Of a DNA stretch of 64,000 nt, positions 33,631-41,920 are shown piece after piece. The DNA is taken from NCBI GenBank assembly GCA_014359475.1, contig JACIZI010000020.1, positions 1 through 64,000 on the forward strand, given 5' to 3'. Numbering within the stretch: position 1 is the first letter of the stretch; the number at the start of each line of letters is the position of its first letter. The position numbers and the translations under genes are program-made. This DNA comes from Marinobacter sp. Its GTDB lineage: Bacteria > Pseudomonadota > Gammaproteobacteria > Pseudomonadales > Oleiphilaceae. The notes beneath the pieces are model-generated. The model did no database searches and was not told the origin of the DNA. It was given only the letters and a program-made list of their open reading frames with translations.

Positions 33631-34557
33631 ATGAAAGCCCTCACACTCCTGCTGCTACTGATCCCGCTGCTTTCCTGCACGTCGCAAACCCTGACCAGCG
33701 AGTCTCTCTCCCGGGCAGAAATCGAAGCCATTCAGGAGCGGGTACGCCAGGCTCATCCGGAGCTGTCATCCTCTAAACAACACGAAGTGGCCGAACTGGT
33801 CATCCGGGCGATGGACAATATGGTCTTTATCGAGGGTGGCAGTTTTATGATGGGGGACTCCAGCGAGCCTTGTGAGCCTGGATCTAAAAGGGTTTGCTGG
33901 AAAGACTATGACACGGACAACAACCATACCCACAAAGTCACTCTGAGCGGCTATTCGATTTCCAGGTTCGAAACAACGATGAGGGACTTTGATCTGTACC
34001 GGGAGGTGATGGGCAAAGAGCCTTATGCGCAGGATTTAAGGGCTCGGGAAGACCGGCAATACCTGTTTCAGCCCAACCTGCCAGCCTGGACCAAAACCTG
34101 GGCGGAAGCTCAGGCTTATTGCCAGTGGATCGGTGAGCTTTCTGGCACAGATGGCAACCTGCCTACCGAGGCGCAGTGGGAATACGCTGCGCGGGAAAGA
34201 GGCCAGGATATACTCCATGCCACTAGTAACGGAGAGATTGATCCAGGAGAAAACTACCCATCCTCTGAAGAGCGCGATAAAACGATTCCTGTTGGTTCGT
34301 ACCCTCCAAATGGCATCGGGCTGTATGATATGAATTATAATGTTAGCGAGTGGGTGTATGATTGGTATTCGGAAGACTATTACGCCAAAAGCGAAACGAA
34401 AGACCCCAAAGGTCCTGATAACGGAACGTTAAAGGTATTGCGTGGGGGAATGAGCGCGAGTTCTTTTGGTGCCAATACAACCATACATAGGGAATCAAGA
34501 AAGCCCAAAAGACAACACTATTCCCGACTTTTGGGCTTCCGCTGCGGCAGTTGGTAA
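33631..34557 (+). CDS. SUMF1-domain lipoprotein A, candidate T6SS immunity protein
   Basis: The 308-residue protein starts at ATG 33631 with AAGGA 9 nt upstream. A lipobox LLSC lipidates Cys16; Thr at +2 favours the outer membrane. After a helical linker, the SUMF1 (formylglycine-generating-enzyme-like, C-lectin) fold runs from about residue 62 (NMVFIEGGSFMMGDSS) through LPTEAQWEYAARERG to LGFRCGSW. The paired catalytic Cys of true FGE (in GGSWxCxxxxC) are absent: the site reads VLRGGMSASSFGANTT. It faces the chimeric effector gene, with stops 41 bp apart. A role as immunity lipoprotein is inferred from pairing and location. The 3' half is AT-richer than neighbours. Confidence 0.85.
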   Translation: MKALTLLLLLIPLLSCTSQTLTSESLSRAEIEAIQERVRQAHPELSSSKQHEVAELVIRAMDNMVFIEGGSFMMGDSSEPCEPGSKRVCWKDYDTDNNHTHKVTLSGYSISRFETTMRDFDLYREVMGKEPYAQDLRAREDRQYLFQPNLPAWTKTWAEAQAYCQWIGELSGTDGNLPTEAQWEYAARERGQDILHATSNGEIDPGENYPSSEERDKTIPVGSYPPNGIGLYDMNYNVSEWVYDWYSEDYYAKSETKDPKGPDNGTLKVLRGGMSASSFGANTTIHRESRKPKRQHYSRLLGFRCGSW

Positions 34558-34598
34558 GGCCGCTTTCAGGAAGCGCCATGGATGCGTTACGCGGATCA

Positions 34599-36608
34599 CT
34601 AAGCTACCCAATATGGTCCGGAGTTTCTCAGTTGAGCAACCCGATACTGGATCCTGCTGAGCTTATTTCTTACCGGAACTTTATTCCAGGCCAGGGTCTT
34701 TTCCGACTTCGGTGAGCGTTGAGAAAGATCGTTAATAATCCATTGATGGAATTTTCTCAACTGGTCATCGAAGAGTCCATCGTCAAGGATTGCGCAGATT
34801 TCGGCCAGGCTGTTCATGGGGTCGACTTTACTACCATCAGCCGACATATGCTGAAGTACCTCGATAAAGTGTCGCCAGCTACTGACTGAAGATGTCAGTA
34901 ATAAAATCGCGCTTTCCTGCTGTTCTTCCCAAGTTTCAATAAAGGACCTGGAAAGGGTATATAGCATCATGCCCATGGTCTCGGGAGGTAATGCCGAATA
35001 ACTGACTCCCTTATAGTTCATACTATCCAAAGAGCCGGTATCTTTCGCGTTTTCTGTTATATTTCTGGCTAGGATTTGCGCTTCCTTTTTTATACTGGCT
35101 CTCCTTAGCCAAGCCCGCCTAAATATCTCACCATCATAAATGATGCCCGTTATATCGGAGATATTTGAAGACATACCAAGATAAATACTTCTGGCCCATT
35201 GATTAAAAAGTTTTTCTTCAATATTGGAACTAAACTCAAAATCTGATTTCTGCAGAACCTGAACCGTCGTGACAAGCAGGCCCCAGGCAGAACCGGCGCC
35301 AACGGTTGTGCCAAACGAGCCACTGGCCCCCGGGCCGAACACCAGCCGCCCCTTACCTTTGAAAAAGAGTTTTTCATCCCTCAAGCCCAACTCAAAATCC
35401 AGGCCTGCTCCCACACCGGCGGCAACAGTGCCACCTGCCTCAATTTTCAACAGCTCCTTCCAGTTTGCATTGTCCCGGAATTGTTCATCCGGGTGCACCC
35501 AGCAGAATCGACCGCTGACGGCACCGCCGGCTTCCGCACCCGCGAAGGCGTTTCCGGACAGGCTCAGTCCGTTTTGGCCCGGCTCGACTTTCTTTTTATC
35601 GGAGAGCAGGAAGGTGGCGGCACCGGTGCTCAGCTTAACGTTGCCTTCGGTATTGGCTTTTCCACCCACAAAGCAGTTAAGACTGATATCACCACTGAGC
35701 CGGAAGGCACCAAAAGCCAGATCAGACAGCTCCCCGTTCCGGTTTCGGTAGGTAAAACGGCAGTCCCACCCGGCTTTGTCCGGTACAAAGACTTCCGCCA
35801 GTTTCGCTTCCGCCTCAGCCAGGGCCATTGAGGCTCTGGCTTTCGCACCGATATCCACTTCGCCTGTACTCAGATCGAAACTGTTGATTCCGGCGCTTGC
35901 CTGCATGGCAAAGCGCATCAATTGCGCCTCGGCACTGACCTGAAGCGTTGTCTGTGCGTCACTGTCGCCATTTCCCGAAGACCAGGTCAGGCGGGTGTGC
36001 TCTTCTCCCAGCAGATAAACGTCCTTTGAAGCCTCCGCAAACTTCACCTCAACCTTACCAATAGGACTTTTCTGCGAGTCCTTGGCGAGATCATCACGGA
36101 TCTTGCCCATCAACTCGGCAGCGGTGGCCTTTTTACTTCGCAGTAACTCCGAAATGTTGCGGCTCTTGCGAACGTAGCGGATAGACGCATAGGTGGCCAG
36201 TAATCGTGCATAGACACCCTTACGAACATAGTGCCAGCGCCCCGGGCGGCTGAGCACCATGACTTCAACAACACCCGCATCCTGACCCTCCAACAGACGT
36301 TGCAGCACCCAGTTGTCGGGGTCCTGCGTTGCCGGCAGATGCCCCCGATAATAGTGAGCATACCCCCTGGCATCGGCTGCCAGTCGGTAGTAACGGGCAG
36401 CGTCGATGAATGTCCGGGTTACCATCCCTGGAGGTAGCGCAACCCGGGCCTGATCTTCCGTTAATGCTGTTGCTGGTGTCACGGATTGCCAGCTGTGAGT
36501 GTCATGCCAATACCAGGCAGAACCGCAACCCGTCAGCTCCTCCACGGGGCCGTCACTCAGCGCGCATACCAGAGGACCAAACATTCTGGGCTCATGGAAA
36601 CGAAGCAC
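34599..36608 (-). CDS. Chimera: DUF4123 C-terminal part fused to C-terminal half of a T6SS effector
   Basis: The 669-residue frame opens at GTG 36608 with AAGG 5 nt upstream. Residues 1 to about 110 match the C-terminal part of the DUF4123 adaptor (LRFHEPRMFGPLV aligns with FRFYEPRSMKPLL; YWHDTHSW with YWHDSQRW). From about residue 113 the protein aligns with residues from about 420 of the 892-residue effector at 38380: VSAEAQLMRFA with ASAEAQMFRFA, GVGAGLDFELGLRDEKLFF with GIGAGLDFKVFLYNSKLYF, and EVLQHMSADGSK with EVLKRMGAEGRK near the end. LysM and coiled-coil parts are missing. It may be a non-functional relic or a shortened effector. The last 200 codons are AT-rich. Confidence 0.8.
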   Translation of the reverse strand: MLRFHEPRMFGPLVCALSDGPVEELTGCGSAWYWHDTHSWQSVTPATALTEDQARVALPPGMVTRTFIDAARYYRLAADARGYAHYYRGHLPATQDPDNWVLQRLLEGQDAGVVEVMVLSRPGRWHYVRKGVYARLLATYASIRYVRKSRNISELLRSKKATAAELMGKIRDDLAKDSQKSPIGKVEVKFAEASKDVYLLGEEHTRLTWSSGNGDSDAQTTLQVSAEAQLMRFAMQASAGINSFDLSTGEVDIGAKARASMALAEAEAKLAEVFVPDKAGWDCRFTYRNRNGELSDLAFGAFRLSGDISLNCFVGGKANTEGNVKLSTGAATFLLSDKKKVEPGQNGLSLSGNAFAGAEAGGAVSGRFCWVHPDEQFRDNANWKELLKIEAGGTVAAGVGAGLDFELGLRDEKLFFKGKGRLVFGPGASGSFGTTVGAGSAWGLLVTTVQVLQKSDFEFSSNIEEKLFNQWARSIYLGMSSNISDITGIIYDGEIFRRAWLRRASIKKEAQILARNITENAKDTGSLDSMNYKGVSYSALPPETMGMMLYTLSRSFIETWEEQQESAILLLTSSVSSWRHFIEVLQHMSADGSKVDPMNSLAEICAILDDGLFDDQLRKFHQWIINDLSQRSPKSEKTLAWNKVPVRNKLSRIQYRVAQLRNSGPYWVA

Positions 36609-36626
36609 GGAACCTTCGCTGCCGAG

Positions 36627-36764
36627 CTAGATTACCCGCAGCAAGTCTTTATCCACTGCCAGATCCAGTACAGCGTAATCAAACCGAAGAGGCCTTTCTG
36701 TATTGATTACCAGGCGCTTAAGCGTGCTGATGTAGCGTGCAATGTCCATTTTCATCGTACTCAC
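36627..36764 (-). pseudogene. Broken DUF4123 N-terminus ending in TAG
   Basis: GTG at 36764 opens [15 protein letters not shown], nearly the same start as the intact adaptor (MSTMKMDAAHYISTL). After about 45 codons a TAG at 36627-36629 stops it. The frame is the same as that of the 669-residue chimera that reopens at 36608. About 75 adaptor residues are also deleted relative to the intact gene. It overlaps the vgrG remnant's 3' end exactly as in the intact cassette. Confidence 0.8.
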
Positions 36765-37311
36765 ATTCCGAAACCACCAGCGCGCCCTGGTTAGCGGATT
36801 GATTCAGCAATGTTGCAAAGGGAGTGACCGGTGCACGATCACTTCCAGAAGCATTCTTCCGCTGCCCCGTCTCCGCCAGCGCTCCCTCATCCTTGCCAAC
36901 ACCCTCGGGGGTCACGGTCCCGGGCGCTCCCGGCACTTGGGCTGCGGCGGGTGTGCCCGGTGTGCCCACGCCGGGGGCACCGCCGGTGTTCATCTTCACC
37001 ATCGGCCCTGAGACTGTCACACCGCTTGGGTCCACCTTCACAAAGCTGCCACCGGCCTTGAGGGTCACTTCCGCGCCCGCTTCGATTACGATTTTCATGC
37101 CGGCTTTGTGGTGGATCTCGCTGCCTGCTTCAATGAGCTGGTTGTTGGCCGCGTGGTGGGTGCGGCCGGTGATAATGGGCTGGTCCGGATCGCCATCCAG
37201 GAAGGAGACTATTACTTCATGGCCGATGCGCGGCAGGGCATGGGTTTCGGTGTGTTTCACCCGGGTCAGCAGCCATTCCCGGTTGAGTGACTGTACATCG
37301 TGTTCCCGCAA
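36718..37311 (-). pseudogene. vgrG remnant with two internal in-frame deletions
   Basis: This 197-residue open frame (TTG at 37311; homology reaches about 37330) lacks the N-terminal gp27-like part of VgrG. It keeps [13 protein letters not shown], then jumps to [11 protein letters not shown], then from THHAAN to [14 protein letters not shown], and is collinear to the end ([15 protein letters not shown]). Two deletions of about 85 and 95 residues relative to the intact vgrG at 41874 both keep the frame. An in-frame TGA lies just upstream of the homology. It cannot form a normal spike. Confidence 0.88.
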
Positions 37312-37419
37312 TTCGAGGCGGGCATCGGCACCAGACTCAACACCCCCATTTCACTCTCAGCACGAACCTGCTGTGGAATCCTGAAGCTGATGGTCCGCCC
37401 TGTAGGCCTCCGTGGCGAT

Positions 37420-37441
37420 CGGATATGAGGGTTTCTTCATG
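37420..37441. repeat. 22-bp element, copy 2 of 2
   Basis: Second copy of the element at 33388-33409 (20 of 22 identical), 66 bp upstream of SUMF1 lipoprotein B. TAGAAT at 37464-37469 downstream could be a -10. Confidence 0.75.
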
Positions 37442-37506
37442 GAGCCAGTTCCGTCATTGCGGTAGAATCACGCCATCTTCAGGTACATGACGGAAAGGAC
37501 ACCACC

Positions 37507-38391
37507 ATGAACACCCACCGGATTCTCTACCGTTTACTCCCTTCCCTTCTGACCGGCACTACAATCCTGTCCGGCTGCAGCTTCTATTACGAATCCAAAG
37601 CCGAGGATATGGTCCAGCGCCAGATGGATGCCATGGTGTTTGTGGAGGGGGGTGAGTTTATGATGGGGAACCCCGGGGGGTGGGATGGAAGCCGCGACAG
37701 TTGGCCCCCTCACAAAGTTGTTCTGGATGATTTCTACATCCAGAAGTACGAGGTGACCCAGGGGGATTTTGAGTTGTTTATGGAGGTAGCGGGGTATGAG
37801 TCTTCACACGAATTCTATGAAAAAAGAAGAGCAGACAACTCCGACCGGTTCCAAAGCGACCTACCTGCTGTCGCCACCTGGAACGATGCATCCGCATTTT
37901 GCCACTGGTTAGGGCAACAGTCTGGCAAGCCCGTCAAGTTGCCAACAGAAGCCGAATGGGAATACGCGGCAAGGGCGCGCGGTCAAATGCTCCGTTACGC
38001 CACGCCAAACGGTGAGGCCATCGAAGGCGAAACAATGGCGGCGAAGGTCGAACGTAATCGATACGACGAGCCGCCGTTCGAAAAACCTCTGCCTAAACCA
38101 CCTGGAACTTTTCCTCCCAACCCCATCGGGTTATATGATATGTCGGGAAATGCGGCAGAATGGGTGCGCGATTACTACAGCGAGGATTACTACGAACTTT
38201 CTTCGGTCAACAATCCGGAGGGACCCGAAGAACCAATCATCGATGATTGGCATAATTCATCGTACAGAGTCGTTCGTGGTGGGGACTTTAACGATTTTGC
38301 GGGCAATACTACTGTCACGAGAAGCAAAGCTCCTGCGAGTATTGCCAGCAACGCCGTCAGCTTCCGCTGCTCCTATTCATCAGGCGACTAG
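37507..38391 (+). CDS. SUMF1-domain lipoprotein B, candidate T6SS immunity protein
   Basis: The 294-residue protein has AAAGGA 8 nt upstream of ATG 37507. The lipobox LSGC lipidates Cys24; Ser at +2 favours the outer membrane. The SUMF1 fold runs from AMVFVEGGEFMMGNPGG through LPTEAEWEYAARARG and GLYDMSGNAAEWVRDYY to VSFRC. It is a paralogue of lipoprotein A. The FGE catalytic Cys pair is absent (VVRGGDFNDFAGNTT). Its last 12 nt overlap the 3' end of the convergent 892-residue effector gene. Immunity to that effector is an inference. True FGE activity is unlikely. Confidence 0.85.
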   Translation: MNTHRILYRLLPSLLTGTTILSGCSFYYESKAEDMVQRQMDAMVFVEGGEFMMGNPGGWDGSRDSWPPHKVVLDDFYIQKYEVTQGDFELFMEVAGYESSHEFYEKRRADNSDRFQSDLPAVATWNDASAFCHWLGQQSGKPVKLPTEAEWEYAARARGQMLRYATPNGEAIEGETMAAKVERNRYDEPPFEKPLPKPPGTFPPNPIGLYDMSGNAAEWVRDYYSEDYYELSSVNNPEGPEEPIIDDWHNSSYRVVRGGDFNDFAGNTTVTRSKAPASIASNAVSFRCSYSSGD

Positions 38392-41058
38392 CACTGCTTC
38401 CAGCCACCTATGGGAGCGCTCTGCATAAGGTGAGCGAAACAACCCTCGACGAACAAGACGATAGTAGTTGGTCATCAAGGTCTGGACGGAGCCCTTCCGA
38501 CCTTCAGCCCCCATTCTTTTGAGAACCTCTACGAGCTCCCTGTGGGTTTTCACTGTATCCAATATTCTCAGGGCAGCCAAAGCTGCGGACTGCTCATGGC
38601 AATGCGGGGCAAGGATATGCAAAAGCTCTGCCTTGGCTAGCGGCGTTAAGGCTTCCAATTCCTCATTGGCGAGAACACCTTCAATCGCACGCGAGACAAC
38701 CTCCTGCCTTTCCGACCATAACGTCCAGGCACCGGTTAAGCCCCTCATCCCCCTATCAAACACTTCTACAAAGGAGTCGGCACTCATCGAAAACATTCTC
38801 TGTAAGAAAGAAACGTACTCAAACGCCGCACTATCAATCCAATCCAGGAACCGGAAATCACTTTGTTCCAAAGACCACCGAACAAACTTCACAAGCTCCC
38901 AGACTTGGCGACCATTGAGCTCCGCGGCAACGCCACCGCCACCACCGGGACCGGCAATCAGATACCCTTTCATAGCGAAATACAACTTACTGTTATATAG
39001 GAAAACCTTGAAATCCAGGCCAGCTCCTATGCCCGCCGACAACGCAAATTCAGGCTTCACATCCAGCAATGATCTGTATTCTTTACCAAGGGCTATCTGA
39101 TCATCGGTGACTGTCTTATTATCGGCGCTTTCCTTTCCGGCACCCTCTTGAGCTTCCACTTCCTGGTAAGCTGCCTTCCACTTCACTCCGAAGGTTGCTT
39201 CGTTATTCAGCGTGGCTCCGGCAAACGCTTCCCCGTTGGTTTCTCCGGAGACACCGACTTCGCCGGGTGCGCTGGACACTTTGGCCTTGGCGGCCAGGGA
39301 CGCGCAAGCACCTGCAAATCCACGAATTCGAAACTCTGCATCTGCTCTGAAGTAGCCACAGTGAAGTTCCGGTTGGTTTCCGTCTACAGACTCATATTTC
39401 AGTACCAACTCCGAGCCCTGCTCGTTTGGCAATTGCGCTTTCAGAACAGCCTCGCCCTGCATCAGGCTGTAGGCACCTTCGAGCTTGCCGCCGATATAGG
39501 CCTCTTTCTTATCCGGGTCGTAGGCCGCTTTCAGCCCGCATTGGGCAGCAAAGCGGAACATCTGGGCTTCGGCGCTCGCGGAAAAACGACCATCTCCCAT
39601 GGAGGCTTCTTTTTTAAGCAGCTCCACTTCCAGGCGGTTGAAGAAGTTGTCGTTCTTGCTTTTCCACTCACCAAACTTGATTGCGAGGGTTTTGCTGGTT
39701 TTCAGGGCCTGCCTGGCATCGCCCCAGGCGCGCTTGAACTCCCCGCCCGACATGGCAGCCCGGACATCGGAAGTCTTGAGGGGTTTCCAGTGCCTGCGCA
39801 GCTGGTCCACCACCTCCCTGCGCATGTAGCGATAACCGCCCGTTCCGGTGTGTTTGATCTCCACCAGAGGATGGCGCTTCATGGAGGAATACGGAGGACG
39901 GGCAATCCGGTCTACCGGCGTGCTGGTATCGACCAGTTTGCGGAGTTTCTTCTCAATGGCAACCATCAGTGAGCGCCGTTCTTCCTGACGCTTGGCGTGA
40001 TCCTCGACAATGTCATCGGCCACCACCGTCGCCAGCCAGACGGCGGGACTGACTTTGGCGGAATACTCGATCACATAATCCATATAGGGGAGCAGTTCCG
40101 CATCCAGCTCCCGAAAGCGCCTGGTCTTTGAAACAAGGTCTTCAATGTCCGGTTCCGAGATGTAGGAGGGCCACAAGGTGGCTTCCTTCAATTCGTCAGC
40201 GTCAAGGCGAAGGCGGGTGACTTCCGGCCGGGGCTTGCCTGACTGCTCGGCAACACGGCAATCGATTTCGGCTTCCAGTGCCGCACGCAGGAGCTTCAGG
40301 CGCTCATCCATGCGGGTAAGATCCTGTTCGAACCCTTGCACCGCCTCCTCATGAGCCTGAATTTTGTCGTTTACCAACTGCCGGGTAGTTTCGAGCTCAC
40401 CGCAATACAAGGTGAAGAATTGCAGGGATAACCTGTCTTTGGGAGCCGTGAAGTTTTGCTGCTGGCCGGGGATCAGGATCTGTTGGCGAACATTCCGGAT
40501 TTCATAGTCAATGCGCTTCTTGCGTCTGCGCTGATGCTCCAGTCGCTCCCGCTCACGTTTCCATTTGGCCTCATACTCCGCCAGCAGGTCCGCTGCAGTC
40601 GTGCTTTTCTCGGGCTTTGGTAGCGCCCCCAGTTCCCTGAGCTTGTTCCAGGCCTTCTCCCGGGCTTCCGGTATCTTGTCCGGATCACCTTTCTCGGCCT
40701 CGGCCAGTTCTGCCAGCGGCTCGTTGAGCAGTGTGGTTTCTTCTTCCAGCGCTTTGAACTGGGTTTCTGTCAGTGCAAATACCTGCTCATCCTCTTCCGT
40801 GAGTTGCACCAGCGCCACACACTCCATGGCGCAATCGGAGCATTCCAGGTCGTCGGAGGAATCGTCATTGGCGGACAGTGCCGCGGGCAGGGGCCTCTTT
40901 GCCGCGGGAGACTCCGGAACCGCAAGATCCCACCCTGCCTCTATGTGGTTTACATCCCTGATGATCGGGTTCTCTGCCTTGATGGCATCCAGAGAAACCT
41001 TGTACCGGGAGGCAATGCCCGAAAGGGTCTCTCCGGCCTGTACTTTATGCTGTGGCAT
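38380..41058 (-). CDS. LysM-headed T6SS effector candidate
   Basis: The 892-residue protein starts with a LysM domain (HKVQAGETLSGIASRYKVS, residues 4-50). A charged coiled-coil region follows (about 100-300, KWKRERERLEHQRRRKKRI). The C-terminal half is rich in Gly and Ala, has repeats such as IGAGLDFKVFLYNSKLYF and IAGPGGGGGVAAEL, and ends in a helical tail. The Gly/Ala-rich part resembles proteins annotated as the BTH_I2691/VasX-like T6SS effector group, from memory and not tested. No catalytic motif was recognised. The start overlaps the DUF4123 stop by 14 nt. That position behind vgrG and an adaptor is the basis for calling it an effector. Confidence 0.8.
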   Translation of the reverse strand: MPQHKVQAGETLSGIASRYKVSLDAIKAENPIIRDVNHIEAGWDLAVPESPAAKRPLPAALSANDDSSDDLECSDCAMECVALVQLTEEDEQVFALTETQFKALEEETTLLNEPLAELAEAEKGDPDKIPEAREKAWNKLRELGALPKPEKSTTAADLLAEYEAKWKRERERLEHQRRRKKRIDYEIRNVRQQILIPGQQQNFTAPKDRLSLQFFTLYCGELETTRQLVNDKIQAHEEAVQGFEQDLTRMDERLKLLRAALEAEIDCRVAEQSGKPRPEVTRLRLDADELKEATLWPSYISEPDIEDLVSKTRRFRELDAELLPYMDYVIEYSAKVSPAVWLATVVADDIVEDHAKRQEERRSLMVAIEKKLRKLVDTSTPVDRIARPPYSSMKRHPLVEIKHTGTGGYRYMRREVVDQLRRHWKPLKTSDVRAAMSGGEFKRAWGDARQALKTSKTLAIKFGEWKSKNDNFFNRLEVELLKKEASMGDGRFSASAEAQMFRFAAQCGLKAAYDPDKKEAYIGGKLEGAYSLMQGEAVLKAQLPNEQGSELVLKYESVDGNQPELHCGYFRADAEFRIRGFAGACASLAAKAKVSSAPGEVGVSGETNGEAFAGATLNNEATFGVKWKAAYQEVEAQEGAGKESADNKTVTDDQIALGKEYRSLLDVKPEFALSAGIGAGLDFKVFLYNSKLYFAMKGYLIAGPGGGGGVAAELNGRQVWELVKFVRWSLEQSDFRFLDWIDSAAFEYVSFLQRMFSMSADSFVEVFDRGMRGLTGAWTLWSERQEVVSRAIEGVLANEELEALTPLAKAELLHILAPHCHEQSAALAALRILDTVKTHRELVEVLKRMGAEGRKGSVQTLMTNYYRLVRRGLFRSPYAERSHRWLEAVLVA

Positions 41059-41920
41059 GTTCTGACTCCACGAAGCGTTCCATCGCTATAAGGCGGTCTT
41101 CTGCGGGCATCTCCGCATTCACCGCCAGGTTCCTGAGTGTCGGTTCAGACAATATCGGTGTATCGATCTGCAAGGCTATGCGCAGCCAGCGCTCCTGCTG
41201 TGACACCTTGCTGCAACCATGGGCTGTTGCCTCGTGCAATCGTTCCAGTGTCCAGATCCGGGGATCTCCCGCTTGCCCGATATGATCGCGATAGACCTCT
41301 GCCAGCTGACAGGCGCGCTGCGCCTGTCGGTAATCAGGCAAACCGGCGAGTTCCGCCTGGGAAAGTTTCCATTCCCGCAGCGCCTCATCGGTGGATTGCA
41401 GCGGCCCTGTTTCACGGTTCATCCACCGTTGACTGTCATGCCAGTAAATCGTGGATTCCGGAGGAAACAGGGTGCTTGCCTTATCGCCCAACACCGCCAA
41501 CAGCGGTTTCATGGAACGTGGCTCGTAGAAACGGAACAGCCGCTCGTCGGATTCTGCCAGTGCCAACAACCGGCTGCGGCCCCAGGCAATCATATCGTCA
41601 AAGCTCTGGTTGCAGTCGATTACCAGACCAACTCCGGCATCTGCCAGTTTTCCTGCTGCCAGTTTCTGCACATCCGGTCGATCCGACATCTCCACCAGGA
41701 TCGGGCCTGCCTGCCAGCCGCTTTGCCAGCGGGTACCTTCCAGCAGACTGACCCAACGGATATGCCCGTTGGCCATGGCTGCGTACAGGCCTTTCAGGAA
41801 ATCCGGCGTGCCGGCCAGGTCGACAATGGCGAAGGCAGCATTGTCCGGTTCGCCAGGCACAACCGGCAACTGGTCAAGCGTGCTGATGTAGTGTGCAGCG
41901 TCCATTTTCATCGTACTCAC
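41045..41920 (-). CDS. DUF4123 T6SS adaptor/chaperone
   Basis: The 291-residue cytoplasmic protein contains a DUF4123 domain, with LFRFYEPRSMKPLLAVL near residue 138 as its signature. Proteins of this type (Tap/TEC) load effectors on VgrG. It starts at GTG 41920 inside the last 47 nt of vgrG and stops 14 nt inside the effector gene, so vgrG, adaptor and effector are tightly coupled. It is presumed to load the downstream 892-residue protein. Confidence 0.9.
   Translation of the reverse strand: MSTMKMDAAHYISTLDQLPVVPGEPDNAAFAIVDLAGTPDFLKGLYAAMANGHIRWVSLLEGTRWQSGWQAGPILVEMSDRPDVQKLAAGKLADAGVGLVIDCNQSFDDMIAWGRSRLLALAESDERLFRFYEPRSMKPLLAVLGDKASTLFPPESTIYWHDSQRWMNRETGPLQSTDEALREWKLSQAELAGLPDYRQAQRACQLAEVYRDHIGQAGDPRIWTLERLHEATAHGCSKVSQQERWLRIALQIDTPILSEPTLRNLAVNAEMPAEDRLIAMERFVESEHATA

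Noticed and set aside
33631-38391. SUMF1 proteins as active sulfatase-modifying enzymes
   Set aside because: Both lack the paired active-site Cys of true FGE, are lipoproteins, and have no sulfatase partner with a CxPxR motif next to them.
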